The notes beneath the pieces were generated by a model. The model searched no databases. It was not told the origin of the DNA and saw only the letters and a list, made by a program, of their open reading frames with translations. Below are positions 42,637-50,651 of a DNA stretch of 64,000 nucleotides, in pieces; positions within the stretch are counted from its first letter, which is position 1; each line of letters opens with the position of its first letter. The position numbers and the translations under genes are program-made. Source of the stretch: Colwellia psychrerythraea (GTDB lineage Bacteria; Pseudomonadota; Gammaproteobacteria; Enterobacterales; Alteromonadaceae); assembly GCF_000764225.1 (NCBI RefSeq), contig NZ_JQED01000008.1, positions 1-64,000 of the forward strand, in the 5' to 3' direction.

Positions 42637-43017
42637 ATGTTTAGTCATATTATGATTGGCGCGAATGATATACAAGAATCAAAGGTTTTCTATGACGCTA
42701 TTCTTGGTGAAATGGGATACGAAGCCGGTGTAATTGATGAGAAAGGTCGCTGCTTTTATTTTACTGACAGTGGTGTTTTTGCATTGACTAAACCTATTGA
42801 TGGCAAGCCAGCCTGTAATGGAAATGGCACTACAATTGGTTTTGCAGCTAAAACGCCTGCTATCGCAGATGCTTGGCATGCAGCTGGTGTTGCAAACGGT
42901 GGAACCACTTGTGAGGATCTTCCTGGAGTTCGTGAAGGGGCAATAGGTAAACTCTATCTTGCCTATTTACGTGATCCGTCAGATAACAAAATTTGTGCGC
43001 TTCACCGTATAGGCTAA
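42637..43017 (+). CDS. VOC (glyoxalase-fold) family protein
   Basis: A 126-residue single VOC protein from ATG 42637, with GAGGAGAG upstream; an in-frame ATG at 42559 would add a nonconserved stretch. Pattern: HIMIGANDIQESKVFYDAIL, GRCFYFTDSGVFALTKPIDG, NGTTIGFAAKTPAIADAWHA and LAYLRDPSDNKICALHRIG. The metal ligands usual in the family are partly visible (H at the start, the ends around CAL-H). Substrate unknown. Confidence 0.86.
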   Translation: MFSHIMIGANDIQESKVFYDAILGEMGYEAGVIDEKGRCFYFTDSGVFALTKPIDGKPACNGNGTTIGFAAKTPAIADAWHAAGVANGGTTCEDLPGVREGAIGKLYLAYLRDPSDNKICALHRIG

Positions 43018-43370
43018 CGGTCGATACTTACATAATATAGCTGCGTTTCTCGGTAATGATTAAATTTTGTTGCTTGCCGTGAACGTGAGCTATCGATCAT
43101 ATTTTATATTGCAACAAACCATTGAAAAGTTAATACTCTTTATTTGAACTCTTGGCCACATGTCAGTATATCCTGACCTTAGCCACTAGCCCATCTCTAG
43201 AACAATTGTACTTCCTCATATGTAAAGAGTGCGTTATTATACGCAAATATACAGCTCATCAATTATGTAAAAATCTCCCCTCATAAGTAGGCTAATTTAG
43301 CTCTACTACCTACTTGACAACACTATTCTACCCATTAACTTGGCTGATCTTTTATTTGGAGTTTCTCTTC
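43018..43370. other. Intergenic stretch with no gene recognised
   Basis: AT-rich. An inverted repeat AAGTAGG ... CCTACTT lies near 43285-43315, just before TTGACA at about 43314, which could be the -35 of the SUKH gene promoter. No convincing -10 at the proper distance. Confidence 0.35.
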
Positions 43371-43829
43371 ATGAAGAGTATTGATTTATTTGTAAAAAAC
43401 TGGGGAAGTAAACAAGCTATGCTCCCCCTTGAAAAACAGGATATTGAAGCGTTAGAAACAGAGTTAACGGCTGTTTTACCCGACTCATATAAATACCTGA
43501 TATCTACTTATGGATTGGTTCATACACCCAACGTAATGACTAAAACCGTTGATTTAAATGTTGAAGTATCAGATGTTCGAGACTTTTTAAGCCTAGATGA
43601 TGTCTTATCATTGTCAAAGTTATATGAAATGAGTGGCATGCCAAAAGGGCATATACTATTTGCTTCTGATTGCGACGGCAATATGTTTTGTTTCAAACTT
43701 GCCGAGTGTCAACATAAGCAAACTAATGTTCCTGTATGGTTTTATAATCATGCTTTATGCACTATTGAAAAGGTGTCTAATTCTTTTAGTGATTGGTTAG
43801 CACAGTTTAATCCCCTTGAAGAGGGATAA
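43371..43829 (+). CDS. SMI1/KNR4 (SUKH) family protein
   Basis: About 152 residues from ATG 43371 (GGAG 9 bases upstream); an in-frame ATG at 43314 is unlikely. The SUKH outline is visible: KQDIEALETELTAVLPDSYK, YLISTYGLVHTP, DFLSLDDVLSLSKLYEMSGM and ILFASDCDGNMFCFKLAEC, ending in FSDWLAQFNPLEEG. SUKH proteins are often immunity proteins to polymorphic or contact toxins, but many are orphans. No toxin gene was found within several kilobases. Confidence 0.82.
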   Translation: MKSIDLFVKNWGSKQAMLPLEKQDIEALETELTAVLPDSYKYLISTYGLVHTPNVMTKTVDLNVEVSDVRDFLSLDDVLSLSKLYEMSGMPKGHILFASDCDGNMFCFKLAECQHKQTNVPVWFYNHALCTIEKVSNSFSDWLAQFNPLEEG

Positions 43830-43961
43830 TAATTTTCAATGAAAAATTTACTTTAGTTAAAAATGGTTTGTCAGCTTTTTAAAGCCTTGTTTCGCGTGTT
43901 AATCTGATGCCTTATGGCGATTCAAAGTGTAAATTAGCTTTATTAATATAGTGAGAGTAGA

Positions 43962-44294
43962 GTGAAAAAAAATAATGTTGAAGCTGAAATTAGCTTCCGG
44001 TTTTTGAGCTTAGATAAGTTTCAAGCGTATTCTTTAGTTCGTGAAATTTCAGGTTCAACACATGAAAAATACAGTGAAAGCGAGTGTTTTATCGCCTGCG
44101 TACCGTTAACAACGCAGAACTTTGAGGATATAAATGATTATTTCATTCGTCAACGAATTGAGATAGCAGCATGTGATATTTTGATTTCTGCAAACGTTGA
44201 CTCAAGGTCGGGGCTTGTTGAGGCTCCAGTGATAGTCAACCGTATGCTCAAATATATTGACTGTAAGTTAACTTTTTCTTTTACTGCAGCGTAA
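43962..44294 (+). CDS. Hypothetical protein, 110 residues
   Basis: Not recognised. GTG start with GAGAGTAGA upstream. Soluble, with EAEISFRFLSLDKFQAYSLV at the start and IVNRMLKYIDCKLTFSFTAA at the end, looking like alternating strands and helices. The layout hints at a two-part ferredoxin-like fold in which the first strand recurs at the end, but no family can be named. Same strand as its neighbours. Confidence 0.5.
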   Translation: MKKNNVEAEISFRFLSLDKFQAYSLVREISGSTHEKYSESECFIACVPLTTQNFEDINDYFIRQRIEIAACDILISANVDSRSGLVEAPVIVNRMLKYIDCKLTFSFTAA

Positions 44295-44367
44295 ATCTGC
44301 TGTAACAACTCGTGAAATCGCCACATATAGCGTATGCTAGCCGTCATTAAAAATTTTGTTGCTGTTT

Positions 44368-44658
44368 ATGACTATTAACGTAAAAAACATTCCAATTTCT
44401 GACGTCACTTGTGCAACATGTCAGGCATGTTGCTGTAGCTTAGAAGTCATGCTTCTAAGCGATACAGGGGTTCCTGATCGACATGTCTATGTGGATGAGC
44501 ATGGTAAAGAAACTATGCTTCGCTTTGAGGATGGTTGGTGCTCGGCATTAGATCGAGATACGCTGCTGTGTAGCATTTACGAGAACAGACCTTGGGTATG
44601 TCGAATATTTGAGATGGGTTCTACTGAATGTATTGAAGAACGACAAGATAAAATGTAA
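44368..44658 (+). CDS. YkgJ-type cysteine cluster protein
   Basis: About 96 residues with the CxxC cysteine-cluster pattern: TCATCQACCCSLEVMLL, FEDGWCSALDRDTLLCSIYE and RPWVCRIFEMGSTECIE. About eight cysteines are positioned to bind zinc or an Fe-S cluster, as in YkgJ proteins. ATG 44368 begins just before the conserved part; an in-frame TTG 44356 is possible. Function unknown. It is the last protein gene before the structured RNA region. Confidence 0.82.
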   Translation: MTINVKNIPISDVTCATCQACCCSLEVMLLSDTGVPDRHVYVDEHGKETMLRFEDGWCSALDRDTLLCSIYENRPWVCRIFEMGSTECIEERQDKM

Positions 44659-44799
44659 CCGCCAGAACTTAGCGAATAAATTTACCGGCCCACAGTGACA
44701 CTGTACACATTCATTTCCTTAATGACACCCTTAGTGTATACAATAATAGTATGATCTGAGTCGTACTTGCCTTTTTACTCAGTTTTTTTCACGGTACAA

Positions 44800-45067
44800 T
44801 AGGGGCAGTTGATTTTTCGAGATTCTTTTTGCAGTAGTTTGTTGTGACTGTCTACAAGGCAGAGCCTTTGTCATGTGGTTGTTCCACATAAAAAGGCGAT
44901 AACGCCGTAAAAATGTCAAACAAACGCTGTCCGAAAGATTCGGCTAAAAGCGTCTTACTCATTGTTGAGTAGTCTTTGCTTAGAGTGACTAGGCTACACA
45001 CTACTCGCCGCGATTAAAACGCTTTTGTCTCGAACAAAATTTAACCGCGAAAGGCCAACAGACCCTA
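44800..45067 (+). ncRNA. Candidate large structured noncoding RNA, unidentified
   Basis: The ends pair: TAGGGGCAGTTG (44800-44811) with CAACAGACCCTA (45056-45067), 10 of 12, extended by ATTT/AAAT and by TTCGAGA (44816-44822) with TCTCGAA (45028-45034). Enclosed are an 11-bp one-bulge stem (44837-44848 with 44915-44925) capped by hairpins at 44854-44871, 44873-44889 (ATGTGG/CCACAT) and 44895-44906 (GGCG/CGCC); CCGAA/TTCGG at 44931-44943; and AAAAGCGT (44946-44953) with ACGCTTTT (45019-45026) around GAGTAGT/ACTACTC (44967-44973, 45000-45006). CGCGATTAA (45009-45017) can pair with TTAACCGCG (45041-45049), a pseudoknot. A GAAA tetraloop-like piece is at 45049-45052. TACAAT at 44795-44800 could be a -10 but would truncate the closing stem. 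No match to tmRNA, 6S, RNase P or SRP RNA motifs. Coding direction is assumed from the terminator. Confidence 0.6.
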
Positions 45068-45071
45068 GTAA

Positions 45072-45104
45072 AAACAAGTGGATGAATACCACTTGTTTGT
45101 TTTC
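45072..45104 (+). terminator. Terminator hairpin of the candidate RNA
   Basis: AAACAAGTGG (45072-45081) pairs perfectly with CCACTTGTTT (45089-45098) around a 7-base loop, with a short T-rich run (GTTTTC) after it. It starts 4 bases after the closing stem of the structured RNA. Confidence 0.6.
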
Positions 45105-45152
45105 TGGATGCTTTTTGCATCACCAGCTAACCCTATAAGAGCAAATAATTTC

Positions 45153-45467
45153 ATGAATCCATATACAGATATTGCCGATTTAATTGCAAACCTAGAGTCA
45201 GAGATTAAAGCTCTTTCACAAACTATTGAGACCTTGAAGCAAGAACCTCAGGGGTTAAATGAGGAAATAATCTATAAATATATTGATACGGCAAGTACCG
45301 GTAAAACAAAAGATTATGTAAGATCGTTGGGGGTAAAATCTGAGAGAGGTTCACTGTTCTCATCAGGTGACGTTAGCAAATTAATTAAAAATGGTGCTGA
45401 CGATGTCTCTCCTAAGTTACTTGCAATAGCACGTGACGTGGTTAACATGAAAAAGAATAAACGCTAG
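45153..45467 (+). CDS. Unrecognised 104-residue basic protein downstream of the structured RNA
   Basis: Not recognised. Starts at ATG 45153, 49 bp after the terminator hairpin. The N-terminus has a heptad-like helix (DIADLIANLESEIKALSQTI) suggesting a coiled coil or dimer, and the rest is polar and basic with SSGDVSKLIKNGADDVSPKL and a tail MKKNKR. Such a dimer with basic end could bind nucleic acid. A frame is also open from 45078, but that would start inside the terminator. Codon use looks like the neighbours. A partnership with the RNA is a guess from position. Confidence 0.55.
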   Translation: MNPYTDIADLIANLESEIKALSQTIETLKQEPQGLNEEIIYKYIDTASTGKTKDYVRSLGVKSERGSLFSSGDVSKLIKNGADDVSPKLLAIARDVVNMKKNKR

Positions 45468-45534
45468 TACGGTTACTCGGTAAACATCTAATTTAAATTC
45501 CCTCTTTTACTTACATTACGGTAGGCTTCACTCT

Positions 45535-46944
45535 ATGAAAAAACGTTTAACTTCAGTGATATCAACACTGATCCTAGCTTCACTCAGTTTTACCCCTGTG
45601 CAAGCACAGAGCAAATCAGATAACTTTTCAGCAGTACAATTATCACATGTAAAAGAAATAAAAAGACAAGCACTTCAAAGCAATCTTGCTTGGGATTTAG
45701 TTGAGTCTCTAACGACTGAAGTAGGGCCAAGAATGCCAGGTACACCGGGCGATGAAGCAGGTGTTGCATGGGCAGTTGCTAAGTTTAAATCAATGGGCTT
45801 TGACAAAGTATGGACTGAGCCTGCTACGTTTCCTAAATGGATCCGTTATTCTGAATCAGCCTCAGTTGTTAGCCCTTCACCACAGACCCTACACATAACA
45901 GCATTAGGTAACAGTATTAGTACACCTAAAGAGGGGATTGAAGCTCAAGTAATTGAATTTGAAAACTTAGCTGAATTAGAAAGTGCTCCTGATCATGTCG
46001 CTAAAGGCAAAATCGTTTTTATTAACTACCGTATGGATCGTGATAGAGATGGCAACGGTTACGGTCCAGCAGTTAAGGCCCGTAGTCGTGGTGCAGTAGT
46101 AGCCGCACAAAAAGGGGCGGTGGGTTATGTGATGCGTTCAGTAAGTACAGCCACTCATAGGTTTGCTCATACAGGCGGGAGTCACTATAAAGAAGGGGTA
46201 ACCAAAATTGTTTCATCAGCCATCTCTAATGCAGATGCTGATCAATTGCACCGCTTAGTGGCTTTAGGTAACCCAGTTACCATTAATATTAATGTGCAGG
46301 CAAAATCAATGGGTGAGGGCACTTCATACAACGTTATTGGCGAATTTACCGGTAGTGAATTTCCGAAAGAACATGTCCTTATTGGTGGCCATTTAGATTC
46401 TTGGGATCTTGGTACTGGTGCACTAGATGATGGCGCAGGCATAGCAATAACAATGGCTGCGGCAAAATTTGCTACGTTAAAAGGCCGACCTAAGCGTAGT
46501 ATTCGAGTAGTATTATTTGCTGCAGAAGAATTCGGTTTATGGGGCGCTAAAGCATACGCAAAAGCCAATGAAAAAACGCTTTCAAATATTGTTGCAGCGG
46601 CGGAGTCTGACTTTGGCGCAGATAAAATCTGGGCGTTTGAGTCAAATGTACATGAAAGTTCGCTACCTTTGGTTAATGAAATTGCTGCTATGCTGAAACC
46701 GCTAAATGTTGAGTATATTGCTAACAACGCAGCACGAAATGGACCTGATCTTATTCCGCTTAGACCGTTTAAGGTGCCCGCGTTTGCTTTGTCGCAAGAC
46801 GGTACGGATTATTTCGATTACCACCATACTGCAGATGATACCTTAGATAAGGTAGACCCTGAAAAGTTACGCCACAATGTAGCAAGTTACGCCATTTTCG
46901 CTTACATGGCAGCTAATGCTAATACACGGATTATTGGTAAGTAA
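45535..46944 (+). CDS. Secreted M28 family metallopeptidase (carboxypeptidase Q-like)
   Basis: A 469-residue peptidase: signal peptide (about 1-24, ending VQA-QS), a PA-domain insert (about 120-230), then the M28 core. Zinc ligands appear in LIGGHLDSWDLGTGALDDGA (H and D), LFAAEEFGLWGAKAYA (catalytic Glu), ESDFGA and DYHHTADDTLDKV (last His). All metal ligands are present. It is a periplasmic or secreted aminopeptidase/carboxypeptidase of the plasma glutamate carboxypeptidase type. Followed by a strong terminator. Confidence 0.93.
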   Translation: MKKRLTSVISTLILASLSFTPVQAQSKSDNFSAVQLSHVKEIKRQALQSNLAWDLVESLTTEVGPRMPGTPGDEAGVAWAVAKFKSMGFDKVWTEPATFPKWIRYSESASVVSPSPQTLHITALGNSISTPKEGIEAQVIEFENLAELESAPDHVAKGKIVFINYRMDRDRDGNGYGPAVKARSRGAVVAAQKGAVGYVMRSVSTATHRFAHTGGSHYKEGVTKIVSSAISNADADQLHRLVALGNPVTININVQAKSMGEGTSYNVIGEFTGSEFPKEHVLIGGHLDSWDLGTGALDDGAGIAITMAAAKFATLKGRPKRSIRVVLFAAEEFGLWGAKAYAKANEKTLSNIVAAAESDFGADKIWAFESNVHESSLPLVNEIAAMLKPLNVEYIANNAARNGPDLIPLRPFKVPAFALSQDGTDYFDYHHTADDTLDKVDPEKLRHNVASYAIFAYMAANANTRIIGK

Positions 46945-46984
46945 TAGAAAAACGCTGATGTAAAAAGCATCTGTTAAGTTATTT

Positions 46985-47017
46985 AAAAAGCACTGGGCAA
47001 TTACTCGGTGCTTTTTT
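46985..47017 (+). terminator. Rho-independent terminator
   Basis: AAAAAGCAC (46985-46993) pairs with GTGCTTTTT (47008-47016), followed by T. The stem is shared with terminators at 12028 and 50524. Confidence 0.8.
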
Positions 47018-47104
47018 ATTTCCGTTATAAAATATCAAACTATCGAACTTGCTTAACAGCCGTGTTAACTTGTAGATAAAGTTGAGTATTGCAAGGGGAT
47101 TTCA

Positions 47105-47539
47105 TTGCTAGTCGGTTATAAAATTAGTTCACAAAGTAGTGATATGAATTTGTCTGTTATTCATGGTTATTTGTCGCAGTCCTATTGGGCAAAAAACATT
47201 CCAATAAATACTCTGGAAACAGCCATTAATAACTCTTTATGTTTTGGGGTTTTTACTGACGATGGTAAGCAAGTTGCGTTTGCTCGTATGATTACTGATA
47301 CGGCAACATTTGCCTATTTAGCTGATGTTTTTGTACTGGAAGAGCATAGGGGGAAAGGGATAAGTAAATATTTGATGCAAAATATTATAGAACACCCAAA
47401 GTTGCAAGGTATTCGCCGGATGGCATTGGCTACAAGTGATGCTCATGGTTTATATCAACAATTTGGTTTTACTGCACTTAGTTCACCAGACTCTTTTATG
47501 GAATTGCATCAACCAGATGTTTATAACAGTTCTCGTTAA
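47105..47539 (+). CDS. GNAT family N-acetyltransferase
   Basis: A 144-residue acetyltransferase with LSQSYWAKNIPINTLETAIN, FTDDGKQVAFARMITDTATF, the CoA motif FVLEEHRGKGISKYLMQNII (HRGKGIS) and ATSDAHGLYQQFGF at the end. The YWAxxxP start and GLY-x-xFGF end fit a widespread GNAT subgroup. TTG start with GGGGA 6 bases upstream. Substrate unknown. Single gene. Confidence 0.88.
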   Translation: MLVGYKISSQSSDMNLSVIHGYLSQSYWAKNIPINTLETAINNSLCFGVFTDDGKQVAFARMITDTATFAYLADVFVLEEHRGKGISKYLMQNIIEHPKLQGIRRMALATSDAHGLYQQFGFTALSSPDSFMELHQPDVYNSSR

Positions 47540-47711
47540 TGCTTTTCGTTTGCGGATCAATAAAGTAAGTGTTTAAAAGGTCATTAAATATACTCTGACC
47601 TGCTTAATTAGTCTTTATTAAAAGTATAAGGTCTTACACAAGAGCAGTTTCACTTCATTTTATCTGTTATTCTACTCGTTTTTACACTCTCAGCTTAGGT
47701 TTTACTATTAT

Positions 47712-47978
47712 ATGAACCGTACACTTCTTCCGACACTTGTTGGCGTATTTACTAGTTTGTTTGTTATTTGGTTGCTACATACCCTGTTAGTGGTAGATGA
47801 TTGCTTAGATCACGGTGGCTCTTTTGATTATTCCTCTGCTAAATGCTTACTTGAAGGTGGCGACGTTTATACCTCTAATATAGAAAATTTTGTACTTGTA
47901 CTTTATTTCGTTGTTGGTTTTGGTGTTTCGTTTTTAGTGTCTACGCTCATTAGAAAGTTTTTTAAGAACAAAGAGTAA
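47712..47978 (+). CDS. Small two-helix membrane protein
   Basis: Not recognised. 88 residues with helices about 6-27 and 57-77, separated by a cysteine-containing loop (DDCLDHGGSFDYSSAKCLLE) that may form a disulfide in the periplasm. Basic C-terminus (IRKFFKNKE). The hydrophobic layout is regular, supporting a real gene despite no clear Shine-Dalgarno. Confidence 0.55.
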   Translation: MNRTLLPTLVGVFTSLFVIWLLHTLLVVDDCLDHGGSFDYSSAKCLLEGGDVYTSNIENFVLVLYFVVGFGVSFLVSTLIRKFFKNKE

Positions 47979-48148
47979 ACTTTTGCATACCCCATAACAT
48001 GAATTAGCTATCATACAGCCTAAACTATTCTCTTTTTAACATTAGCGGATTAGTGGCTATAGAAACTTAATGCGGTCGATCTAACCGTTTGTATGCTGTA
48101 AACTTTTACGCTGACATTATTTTAAAATCACATATTCAAGGATTGAAC

Positions 48149-48520
48149 ATGATCAAAACCAAGATAGCTTCAGTATTCTTAGTCTCTTTTTTAGCCGGGT
48201 GTAGTAGTCTTTTATCTGACTCCTCTCATATTTCAACAGGTGACTCCTTTGAAGCCACTAAGGTTTCAGAGATTAAAATATACTTCGAACTGCCCAAGCA
48301 AGCCTATACTGTTATTGGTTTAGTCGAATCACATGGTACTGGGTTAACACAAGCGAAAGAAAAGGAACGTGCGTTACAAGCCCTTAAAGTTGAAGCAGCC
48401 AGTATTGGCGCACATGGCGTGATAATTACTAATTCAAGTATGAAAAAATTATCAGGTTTTGATGGTGAGCCCGCGGGTGAAGAAAATATCATCAATGGCA
48501 AAGCTATTCGATTTAACTAA
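48149..48520 (+). CDS. Lipoprotein related to the DUF4156/YbjQ-like group
   Basis: About 123 residues from ATG 48149 with AAGGA upstream; an upstream in-frame ATG (48089) precedes no signal. Lipobox SFLAGC, then VSEIKIYFELPKQAYTVIGL, LTQAKEKERALQALKVEAAS and IGAHGVIITNSSMKKL. The GAHGVI and preceding helix resemble the small alpha/beta lipoproteins that share the RcsF-like or YbjQ-like fold. Function unknown. Confidence 0.62.
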   Translation: MIKTKIASVFLVSFLAGCSSLLSDSSHISTGDSFEATKVSEIKIYFELPKQAYTVIGLVESHGTGLTQAKEKERALQALKVEAASIGAHGVIITNSSMKKLSGFDGEPAGEENIINGKAIRFN

Positions 48521-48728
48521 AGTAGCGCTAAATCTTTCTAAAAGCAGTTAATTACGGTTATTCTCTACTTAGTCAACAGCTCAAAAATTAATTCAAGTTA
48601 TTGATAATAAATAACAATGATATAAAAAATAACATTTCAATGAAATTCTAGACAATATTTTACAAAATAAAAATTGGTGTGATCAGGTCTATTAAGCTAG
48701 ACACATTTACTAATTTCTGGAATTTCCT

Positions 48729-49238
48729 TTGCTACGAAGTTTTGCAATTCAAGCCGTTATCTTTTTAGTTGCTTTTCAGCTGTTATCTTTTTTAAGAGAA
48801 ACCAGTATGTTAGCAACCGATACACCACTGACGGAAGCCGTTACTGCCACGCAGGGTCTAGATATAGATAAAATCCCAACCTTGATGGGAGATACCGTCT
48901 CATTAAACGCTCAAGGCAAAACCACCATATTGTACTTTTTTGCCCCTTGGTGTCAGGTTTGTCATGCCAGTATCGGTAACTTACAAGCCTTATTTCAAAA
49001 AAATGAAAATATAGATGTAGTTGCCGTCGCAATGGACTATACCGGTGCGAAAGAAGTCATGGGTTTTACTAGCCAACATCAGTTAACTTTTCCTATTGCT
49101 TTAGGTAATGAAGCCATTAAGCATGCTTTTGAAATTACTGGATATCCGAGTTATTACGTTTTAAATGAAGATAATGTGATTATTGGTAAATCTATGGGAT
49201 ATTCTTCAGAGTTAGGGCTGTATTTGCGATCATTATAA
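48729..49238 (+). CDS. TlpA/thioredoxin-like membrane-anchored oxidoreductase
   Basis: A 169-residue protein with an uncleaved N-terminal helix (about 4-22) and a thioredoxin-fold domain facing the periplasm. Active site FFAPWCQVCHASIGNL (CQVC) and cis-Pro in TGYPSYYVLNEDN are present. Relatives (TlpA, DsbE/ResA, ScsD-like) reduce or isomerise disulfides. TTG start with weak TGGA; the first residues LRSFAIQAVIFLVAFQLL look like a genuine anchor. No cytochrome-maturation genes are nearby. Confidence 0.8.
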   Translation: MLRSFAIQAVIFLVAFQLLSFLRETSMLATDTPLTEAVTATQGLDIDKIPTLMGDTVSLNAQGKTTILYFFAPWCQVCHASIGNLQALFQKNENIDVVAVAMDYTGAKEVMGFTSQHQLTFPIALGNEAIKHAFEITGYPSYYVLNEDNVIIGKSMGYSSELGLYLRSL

Positions 49239-49343
49239 AAAAAATTTAGTGCGATCTGTATAGTGATCTTCAAATTGTTTGTGTACACTGTCTTATTCAA
49301 TTATTCATTGGTTTAAAACCAAACAATCTAAGAAATAATTATT

Positions 49344-50486
49344 ATGCAAATTACTGACAATTTTGACAGCGGTAACATTCGAGTTATTGATGCATCTGAT
49401 GCAAGCAATATTCAACTAGAAATAAAAAAAGACAATCAGTCTGATTTTTATCAATGGTTTCACTTTAAGCTGCAAACTGACCTTAGTGCTAATGGCGATC
49501 GTCTAGAGCATGTTATGCATTTAAACAATGCAGGTAAAGCAGCTTACGTTGAAGGTTGGGAAGATTACCAAGCCGTTGCTTCTTATGATCGTGAACACTG
49601 GTTCCGTGTACCTACCCAATATGATGGTGAAAAACTTACTATCACATTAACACCTGAATACGATTCAGTATATTTTGCTTACTTTGCACCATACAGTTAC
49701 GAACGTCATCAAGACTTGATTCATAATGCGCAAATGCACCTTGATTGTCAGTTGCAAGTATTAGGTCAAACACTTGATGGCCGTGATATGACATTGCTAA
49801 AAATTGGTGAAGAAGGCGAAGGTAAACGTAAAATTTGGATCACTGCTCGCCAACACCCTGGGGAGACAATGGCAGAATGGTTTGTTGAAGGAATGTTAGA
49901 CCGCTTACTTGATGAAGATGACGGTGTTGCCCGTGCTTTATTAAACAAAACCGTATTCTATGTGGTGCCCAACATGAACCCTGATGGTAGTGCTCGAGGC
50001 CACCTACGTACTAACGCTGTAGGTGCAAACTTAAATCGTGAGTGGTTAGAGCCAACCATGGAGCGTAGCCCAGAAGTCTTTTTGGTACGTGAAAAAATGT
50101 TAGCTACTGGCGTGGATATGTTCCTTGACGTTCATGGTGACGAAGCGCTGCCAGTTAACTTTGTTGCAGGGTGTGAAGGTGTTGTTGCCTATGATGCCCG
50201 TCATAAAGCACTTGAAGATAAATTTAAAGAAATCATGATTGCTATCACACCTGAATTTCAAGATGATCGTGGTTATGATAAAGATGAACCAGGTAAAGCC
50301 AACCCTACCGTTGGTACAAACTGGGTTGGCAATCAATTTAAGTGTTTAGCTTATACTATTGAAATGCCATTTAAAGATAATGATTTATTACCTGATTACA
50401 GCGTGGGTTGGTCTGATGAACGCAGTAGTTTACTCGGCAGAGACTTTTTAACTGGTGTATATCATATGGTAGATGATTTACGTTAG
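49344..50486 (+). CDS. M14 family carboxypeptidase (cytosolic carboxypeptidase-like)
   Basis: A 380-residue protein without signal peptide: an N-terminal beta domain with WFHFKLQTDLS and WFRVPTQYDGEKLTI, as in cytosolic carboxypeptidases, then the M14 core. Zinc ligands are in TARQHPGETMAEWFVEG (HPGE), VDMFLDVHGDEALP (last His) and the catalytic Glu is in YTIEMPFKDND. MNPDGSARGHLRTN and GANLNREW form the substrate pocket. Bacterial relatives process unknown peptides. Followed by a terminator. Confidence 0.92.
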   Translation: MQITDNFDSGNIRVIDASDASNIQLEIKKDNQSDFYQWFHFKLQTDLSANGDRLEHVMHLNNAGKAAYVEGWEDYQAVASYDREHWFRVPTQYDGEKLTITLTPEYDSVYFAYFAPYSYERHQDLIHNAQMHLDCQLQVLGQTLDGRDMTLLKIGEEGEGKRKIWITARQHPGETMAEWFVEGMLDRLLDEDDGVARALLNKTVFYVVPNMNPDGSARGHLRTNAVGANLNREWLEPTMERSPEVFLVREKMLATGVDMFLDVHGDEALPVNFVAGCEGVVAYDARHKALEDKFKEIMIAITPEFQDDRGYDKDEPGKANPTVGTNWVGNQFKCLAYTIEMPFKDNDLLPDYSVGWSDERSSLLGRDFLTGVYHMVDDLR

Positions 50487-50523
50487 TTTTGAGTTGAGCA
50501 CTGTATAAGCTAATTCATACATT

Positions 50524-50563
50524 AAAAGCACTGAGTGATTTTGGTCACCATTGTGCTTTTTTG
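50524..50563 (+). terminator. Rho-independent terminator
   Basis: AAAAGCAC (50524-50531) pairs with GTGCTTTT (50553-50560), with an inner GTGA/TCAC stem, then T-rich sequence. Confidence 0.75.
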
Positions 50564-50651
50564 TTTATGACGTTTATACAGTTTTCAACTAAGTATGAGT
50601 TAAAAAAACAAAAGAAAAAATAAGAATAATAACAAGCAACAGGAGTTAACT

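Noticed and set aside
44800..45067. tmRNA, 6S, RNase P, SRP RNA or retron msr/msd for the structured region
   Set aside because: No CCA end or tRNA-like domain, no tag-peptide frame, no RNase P core motifs, no long 6S-type bubble hairpin, and no reverse transcriptase gene nearby.
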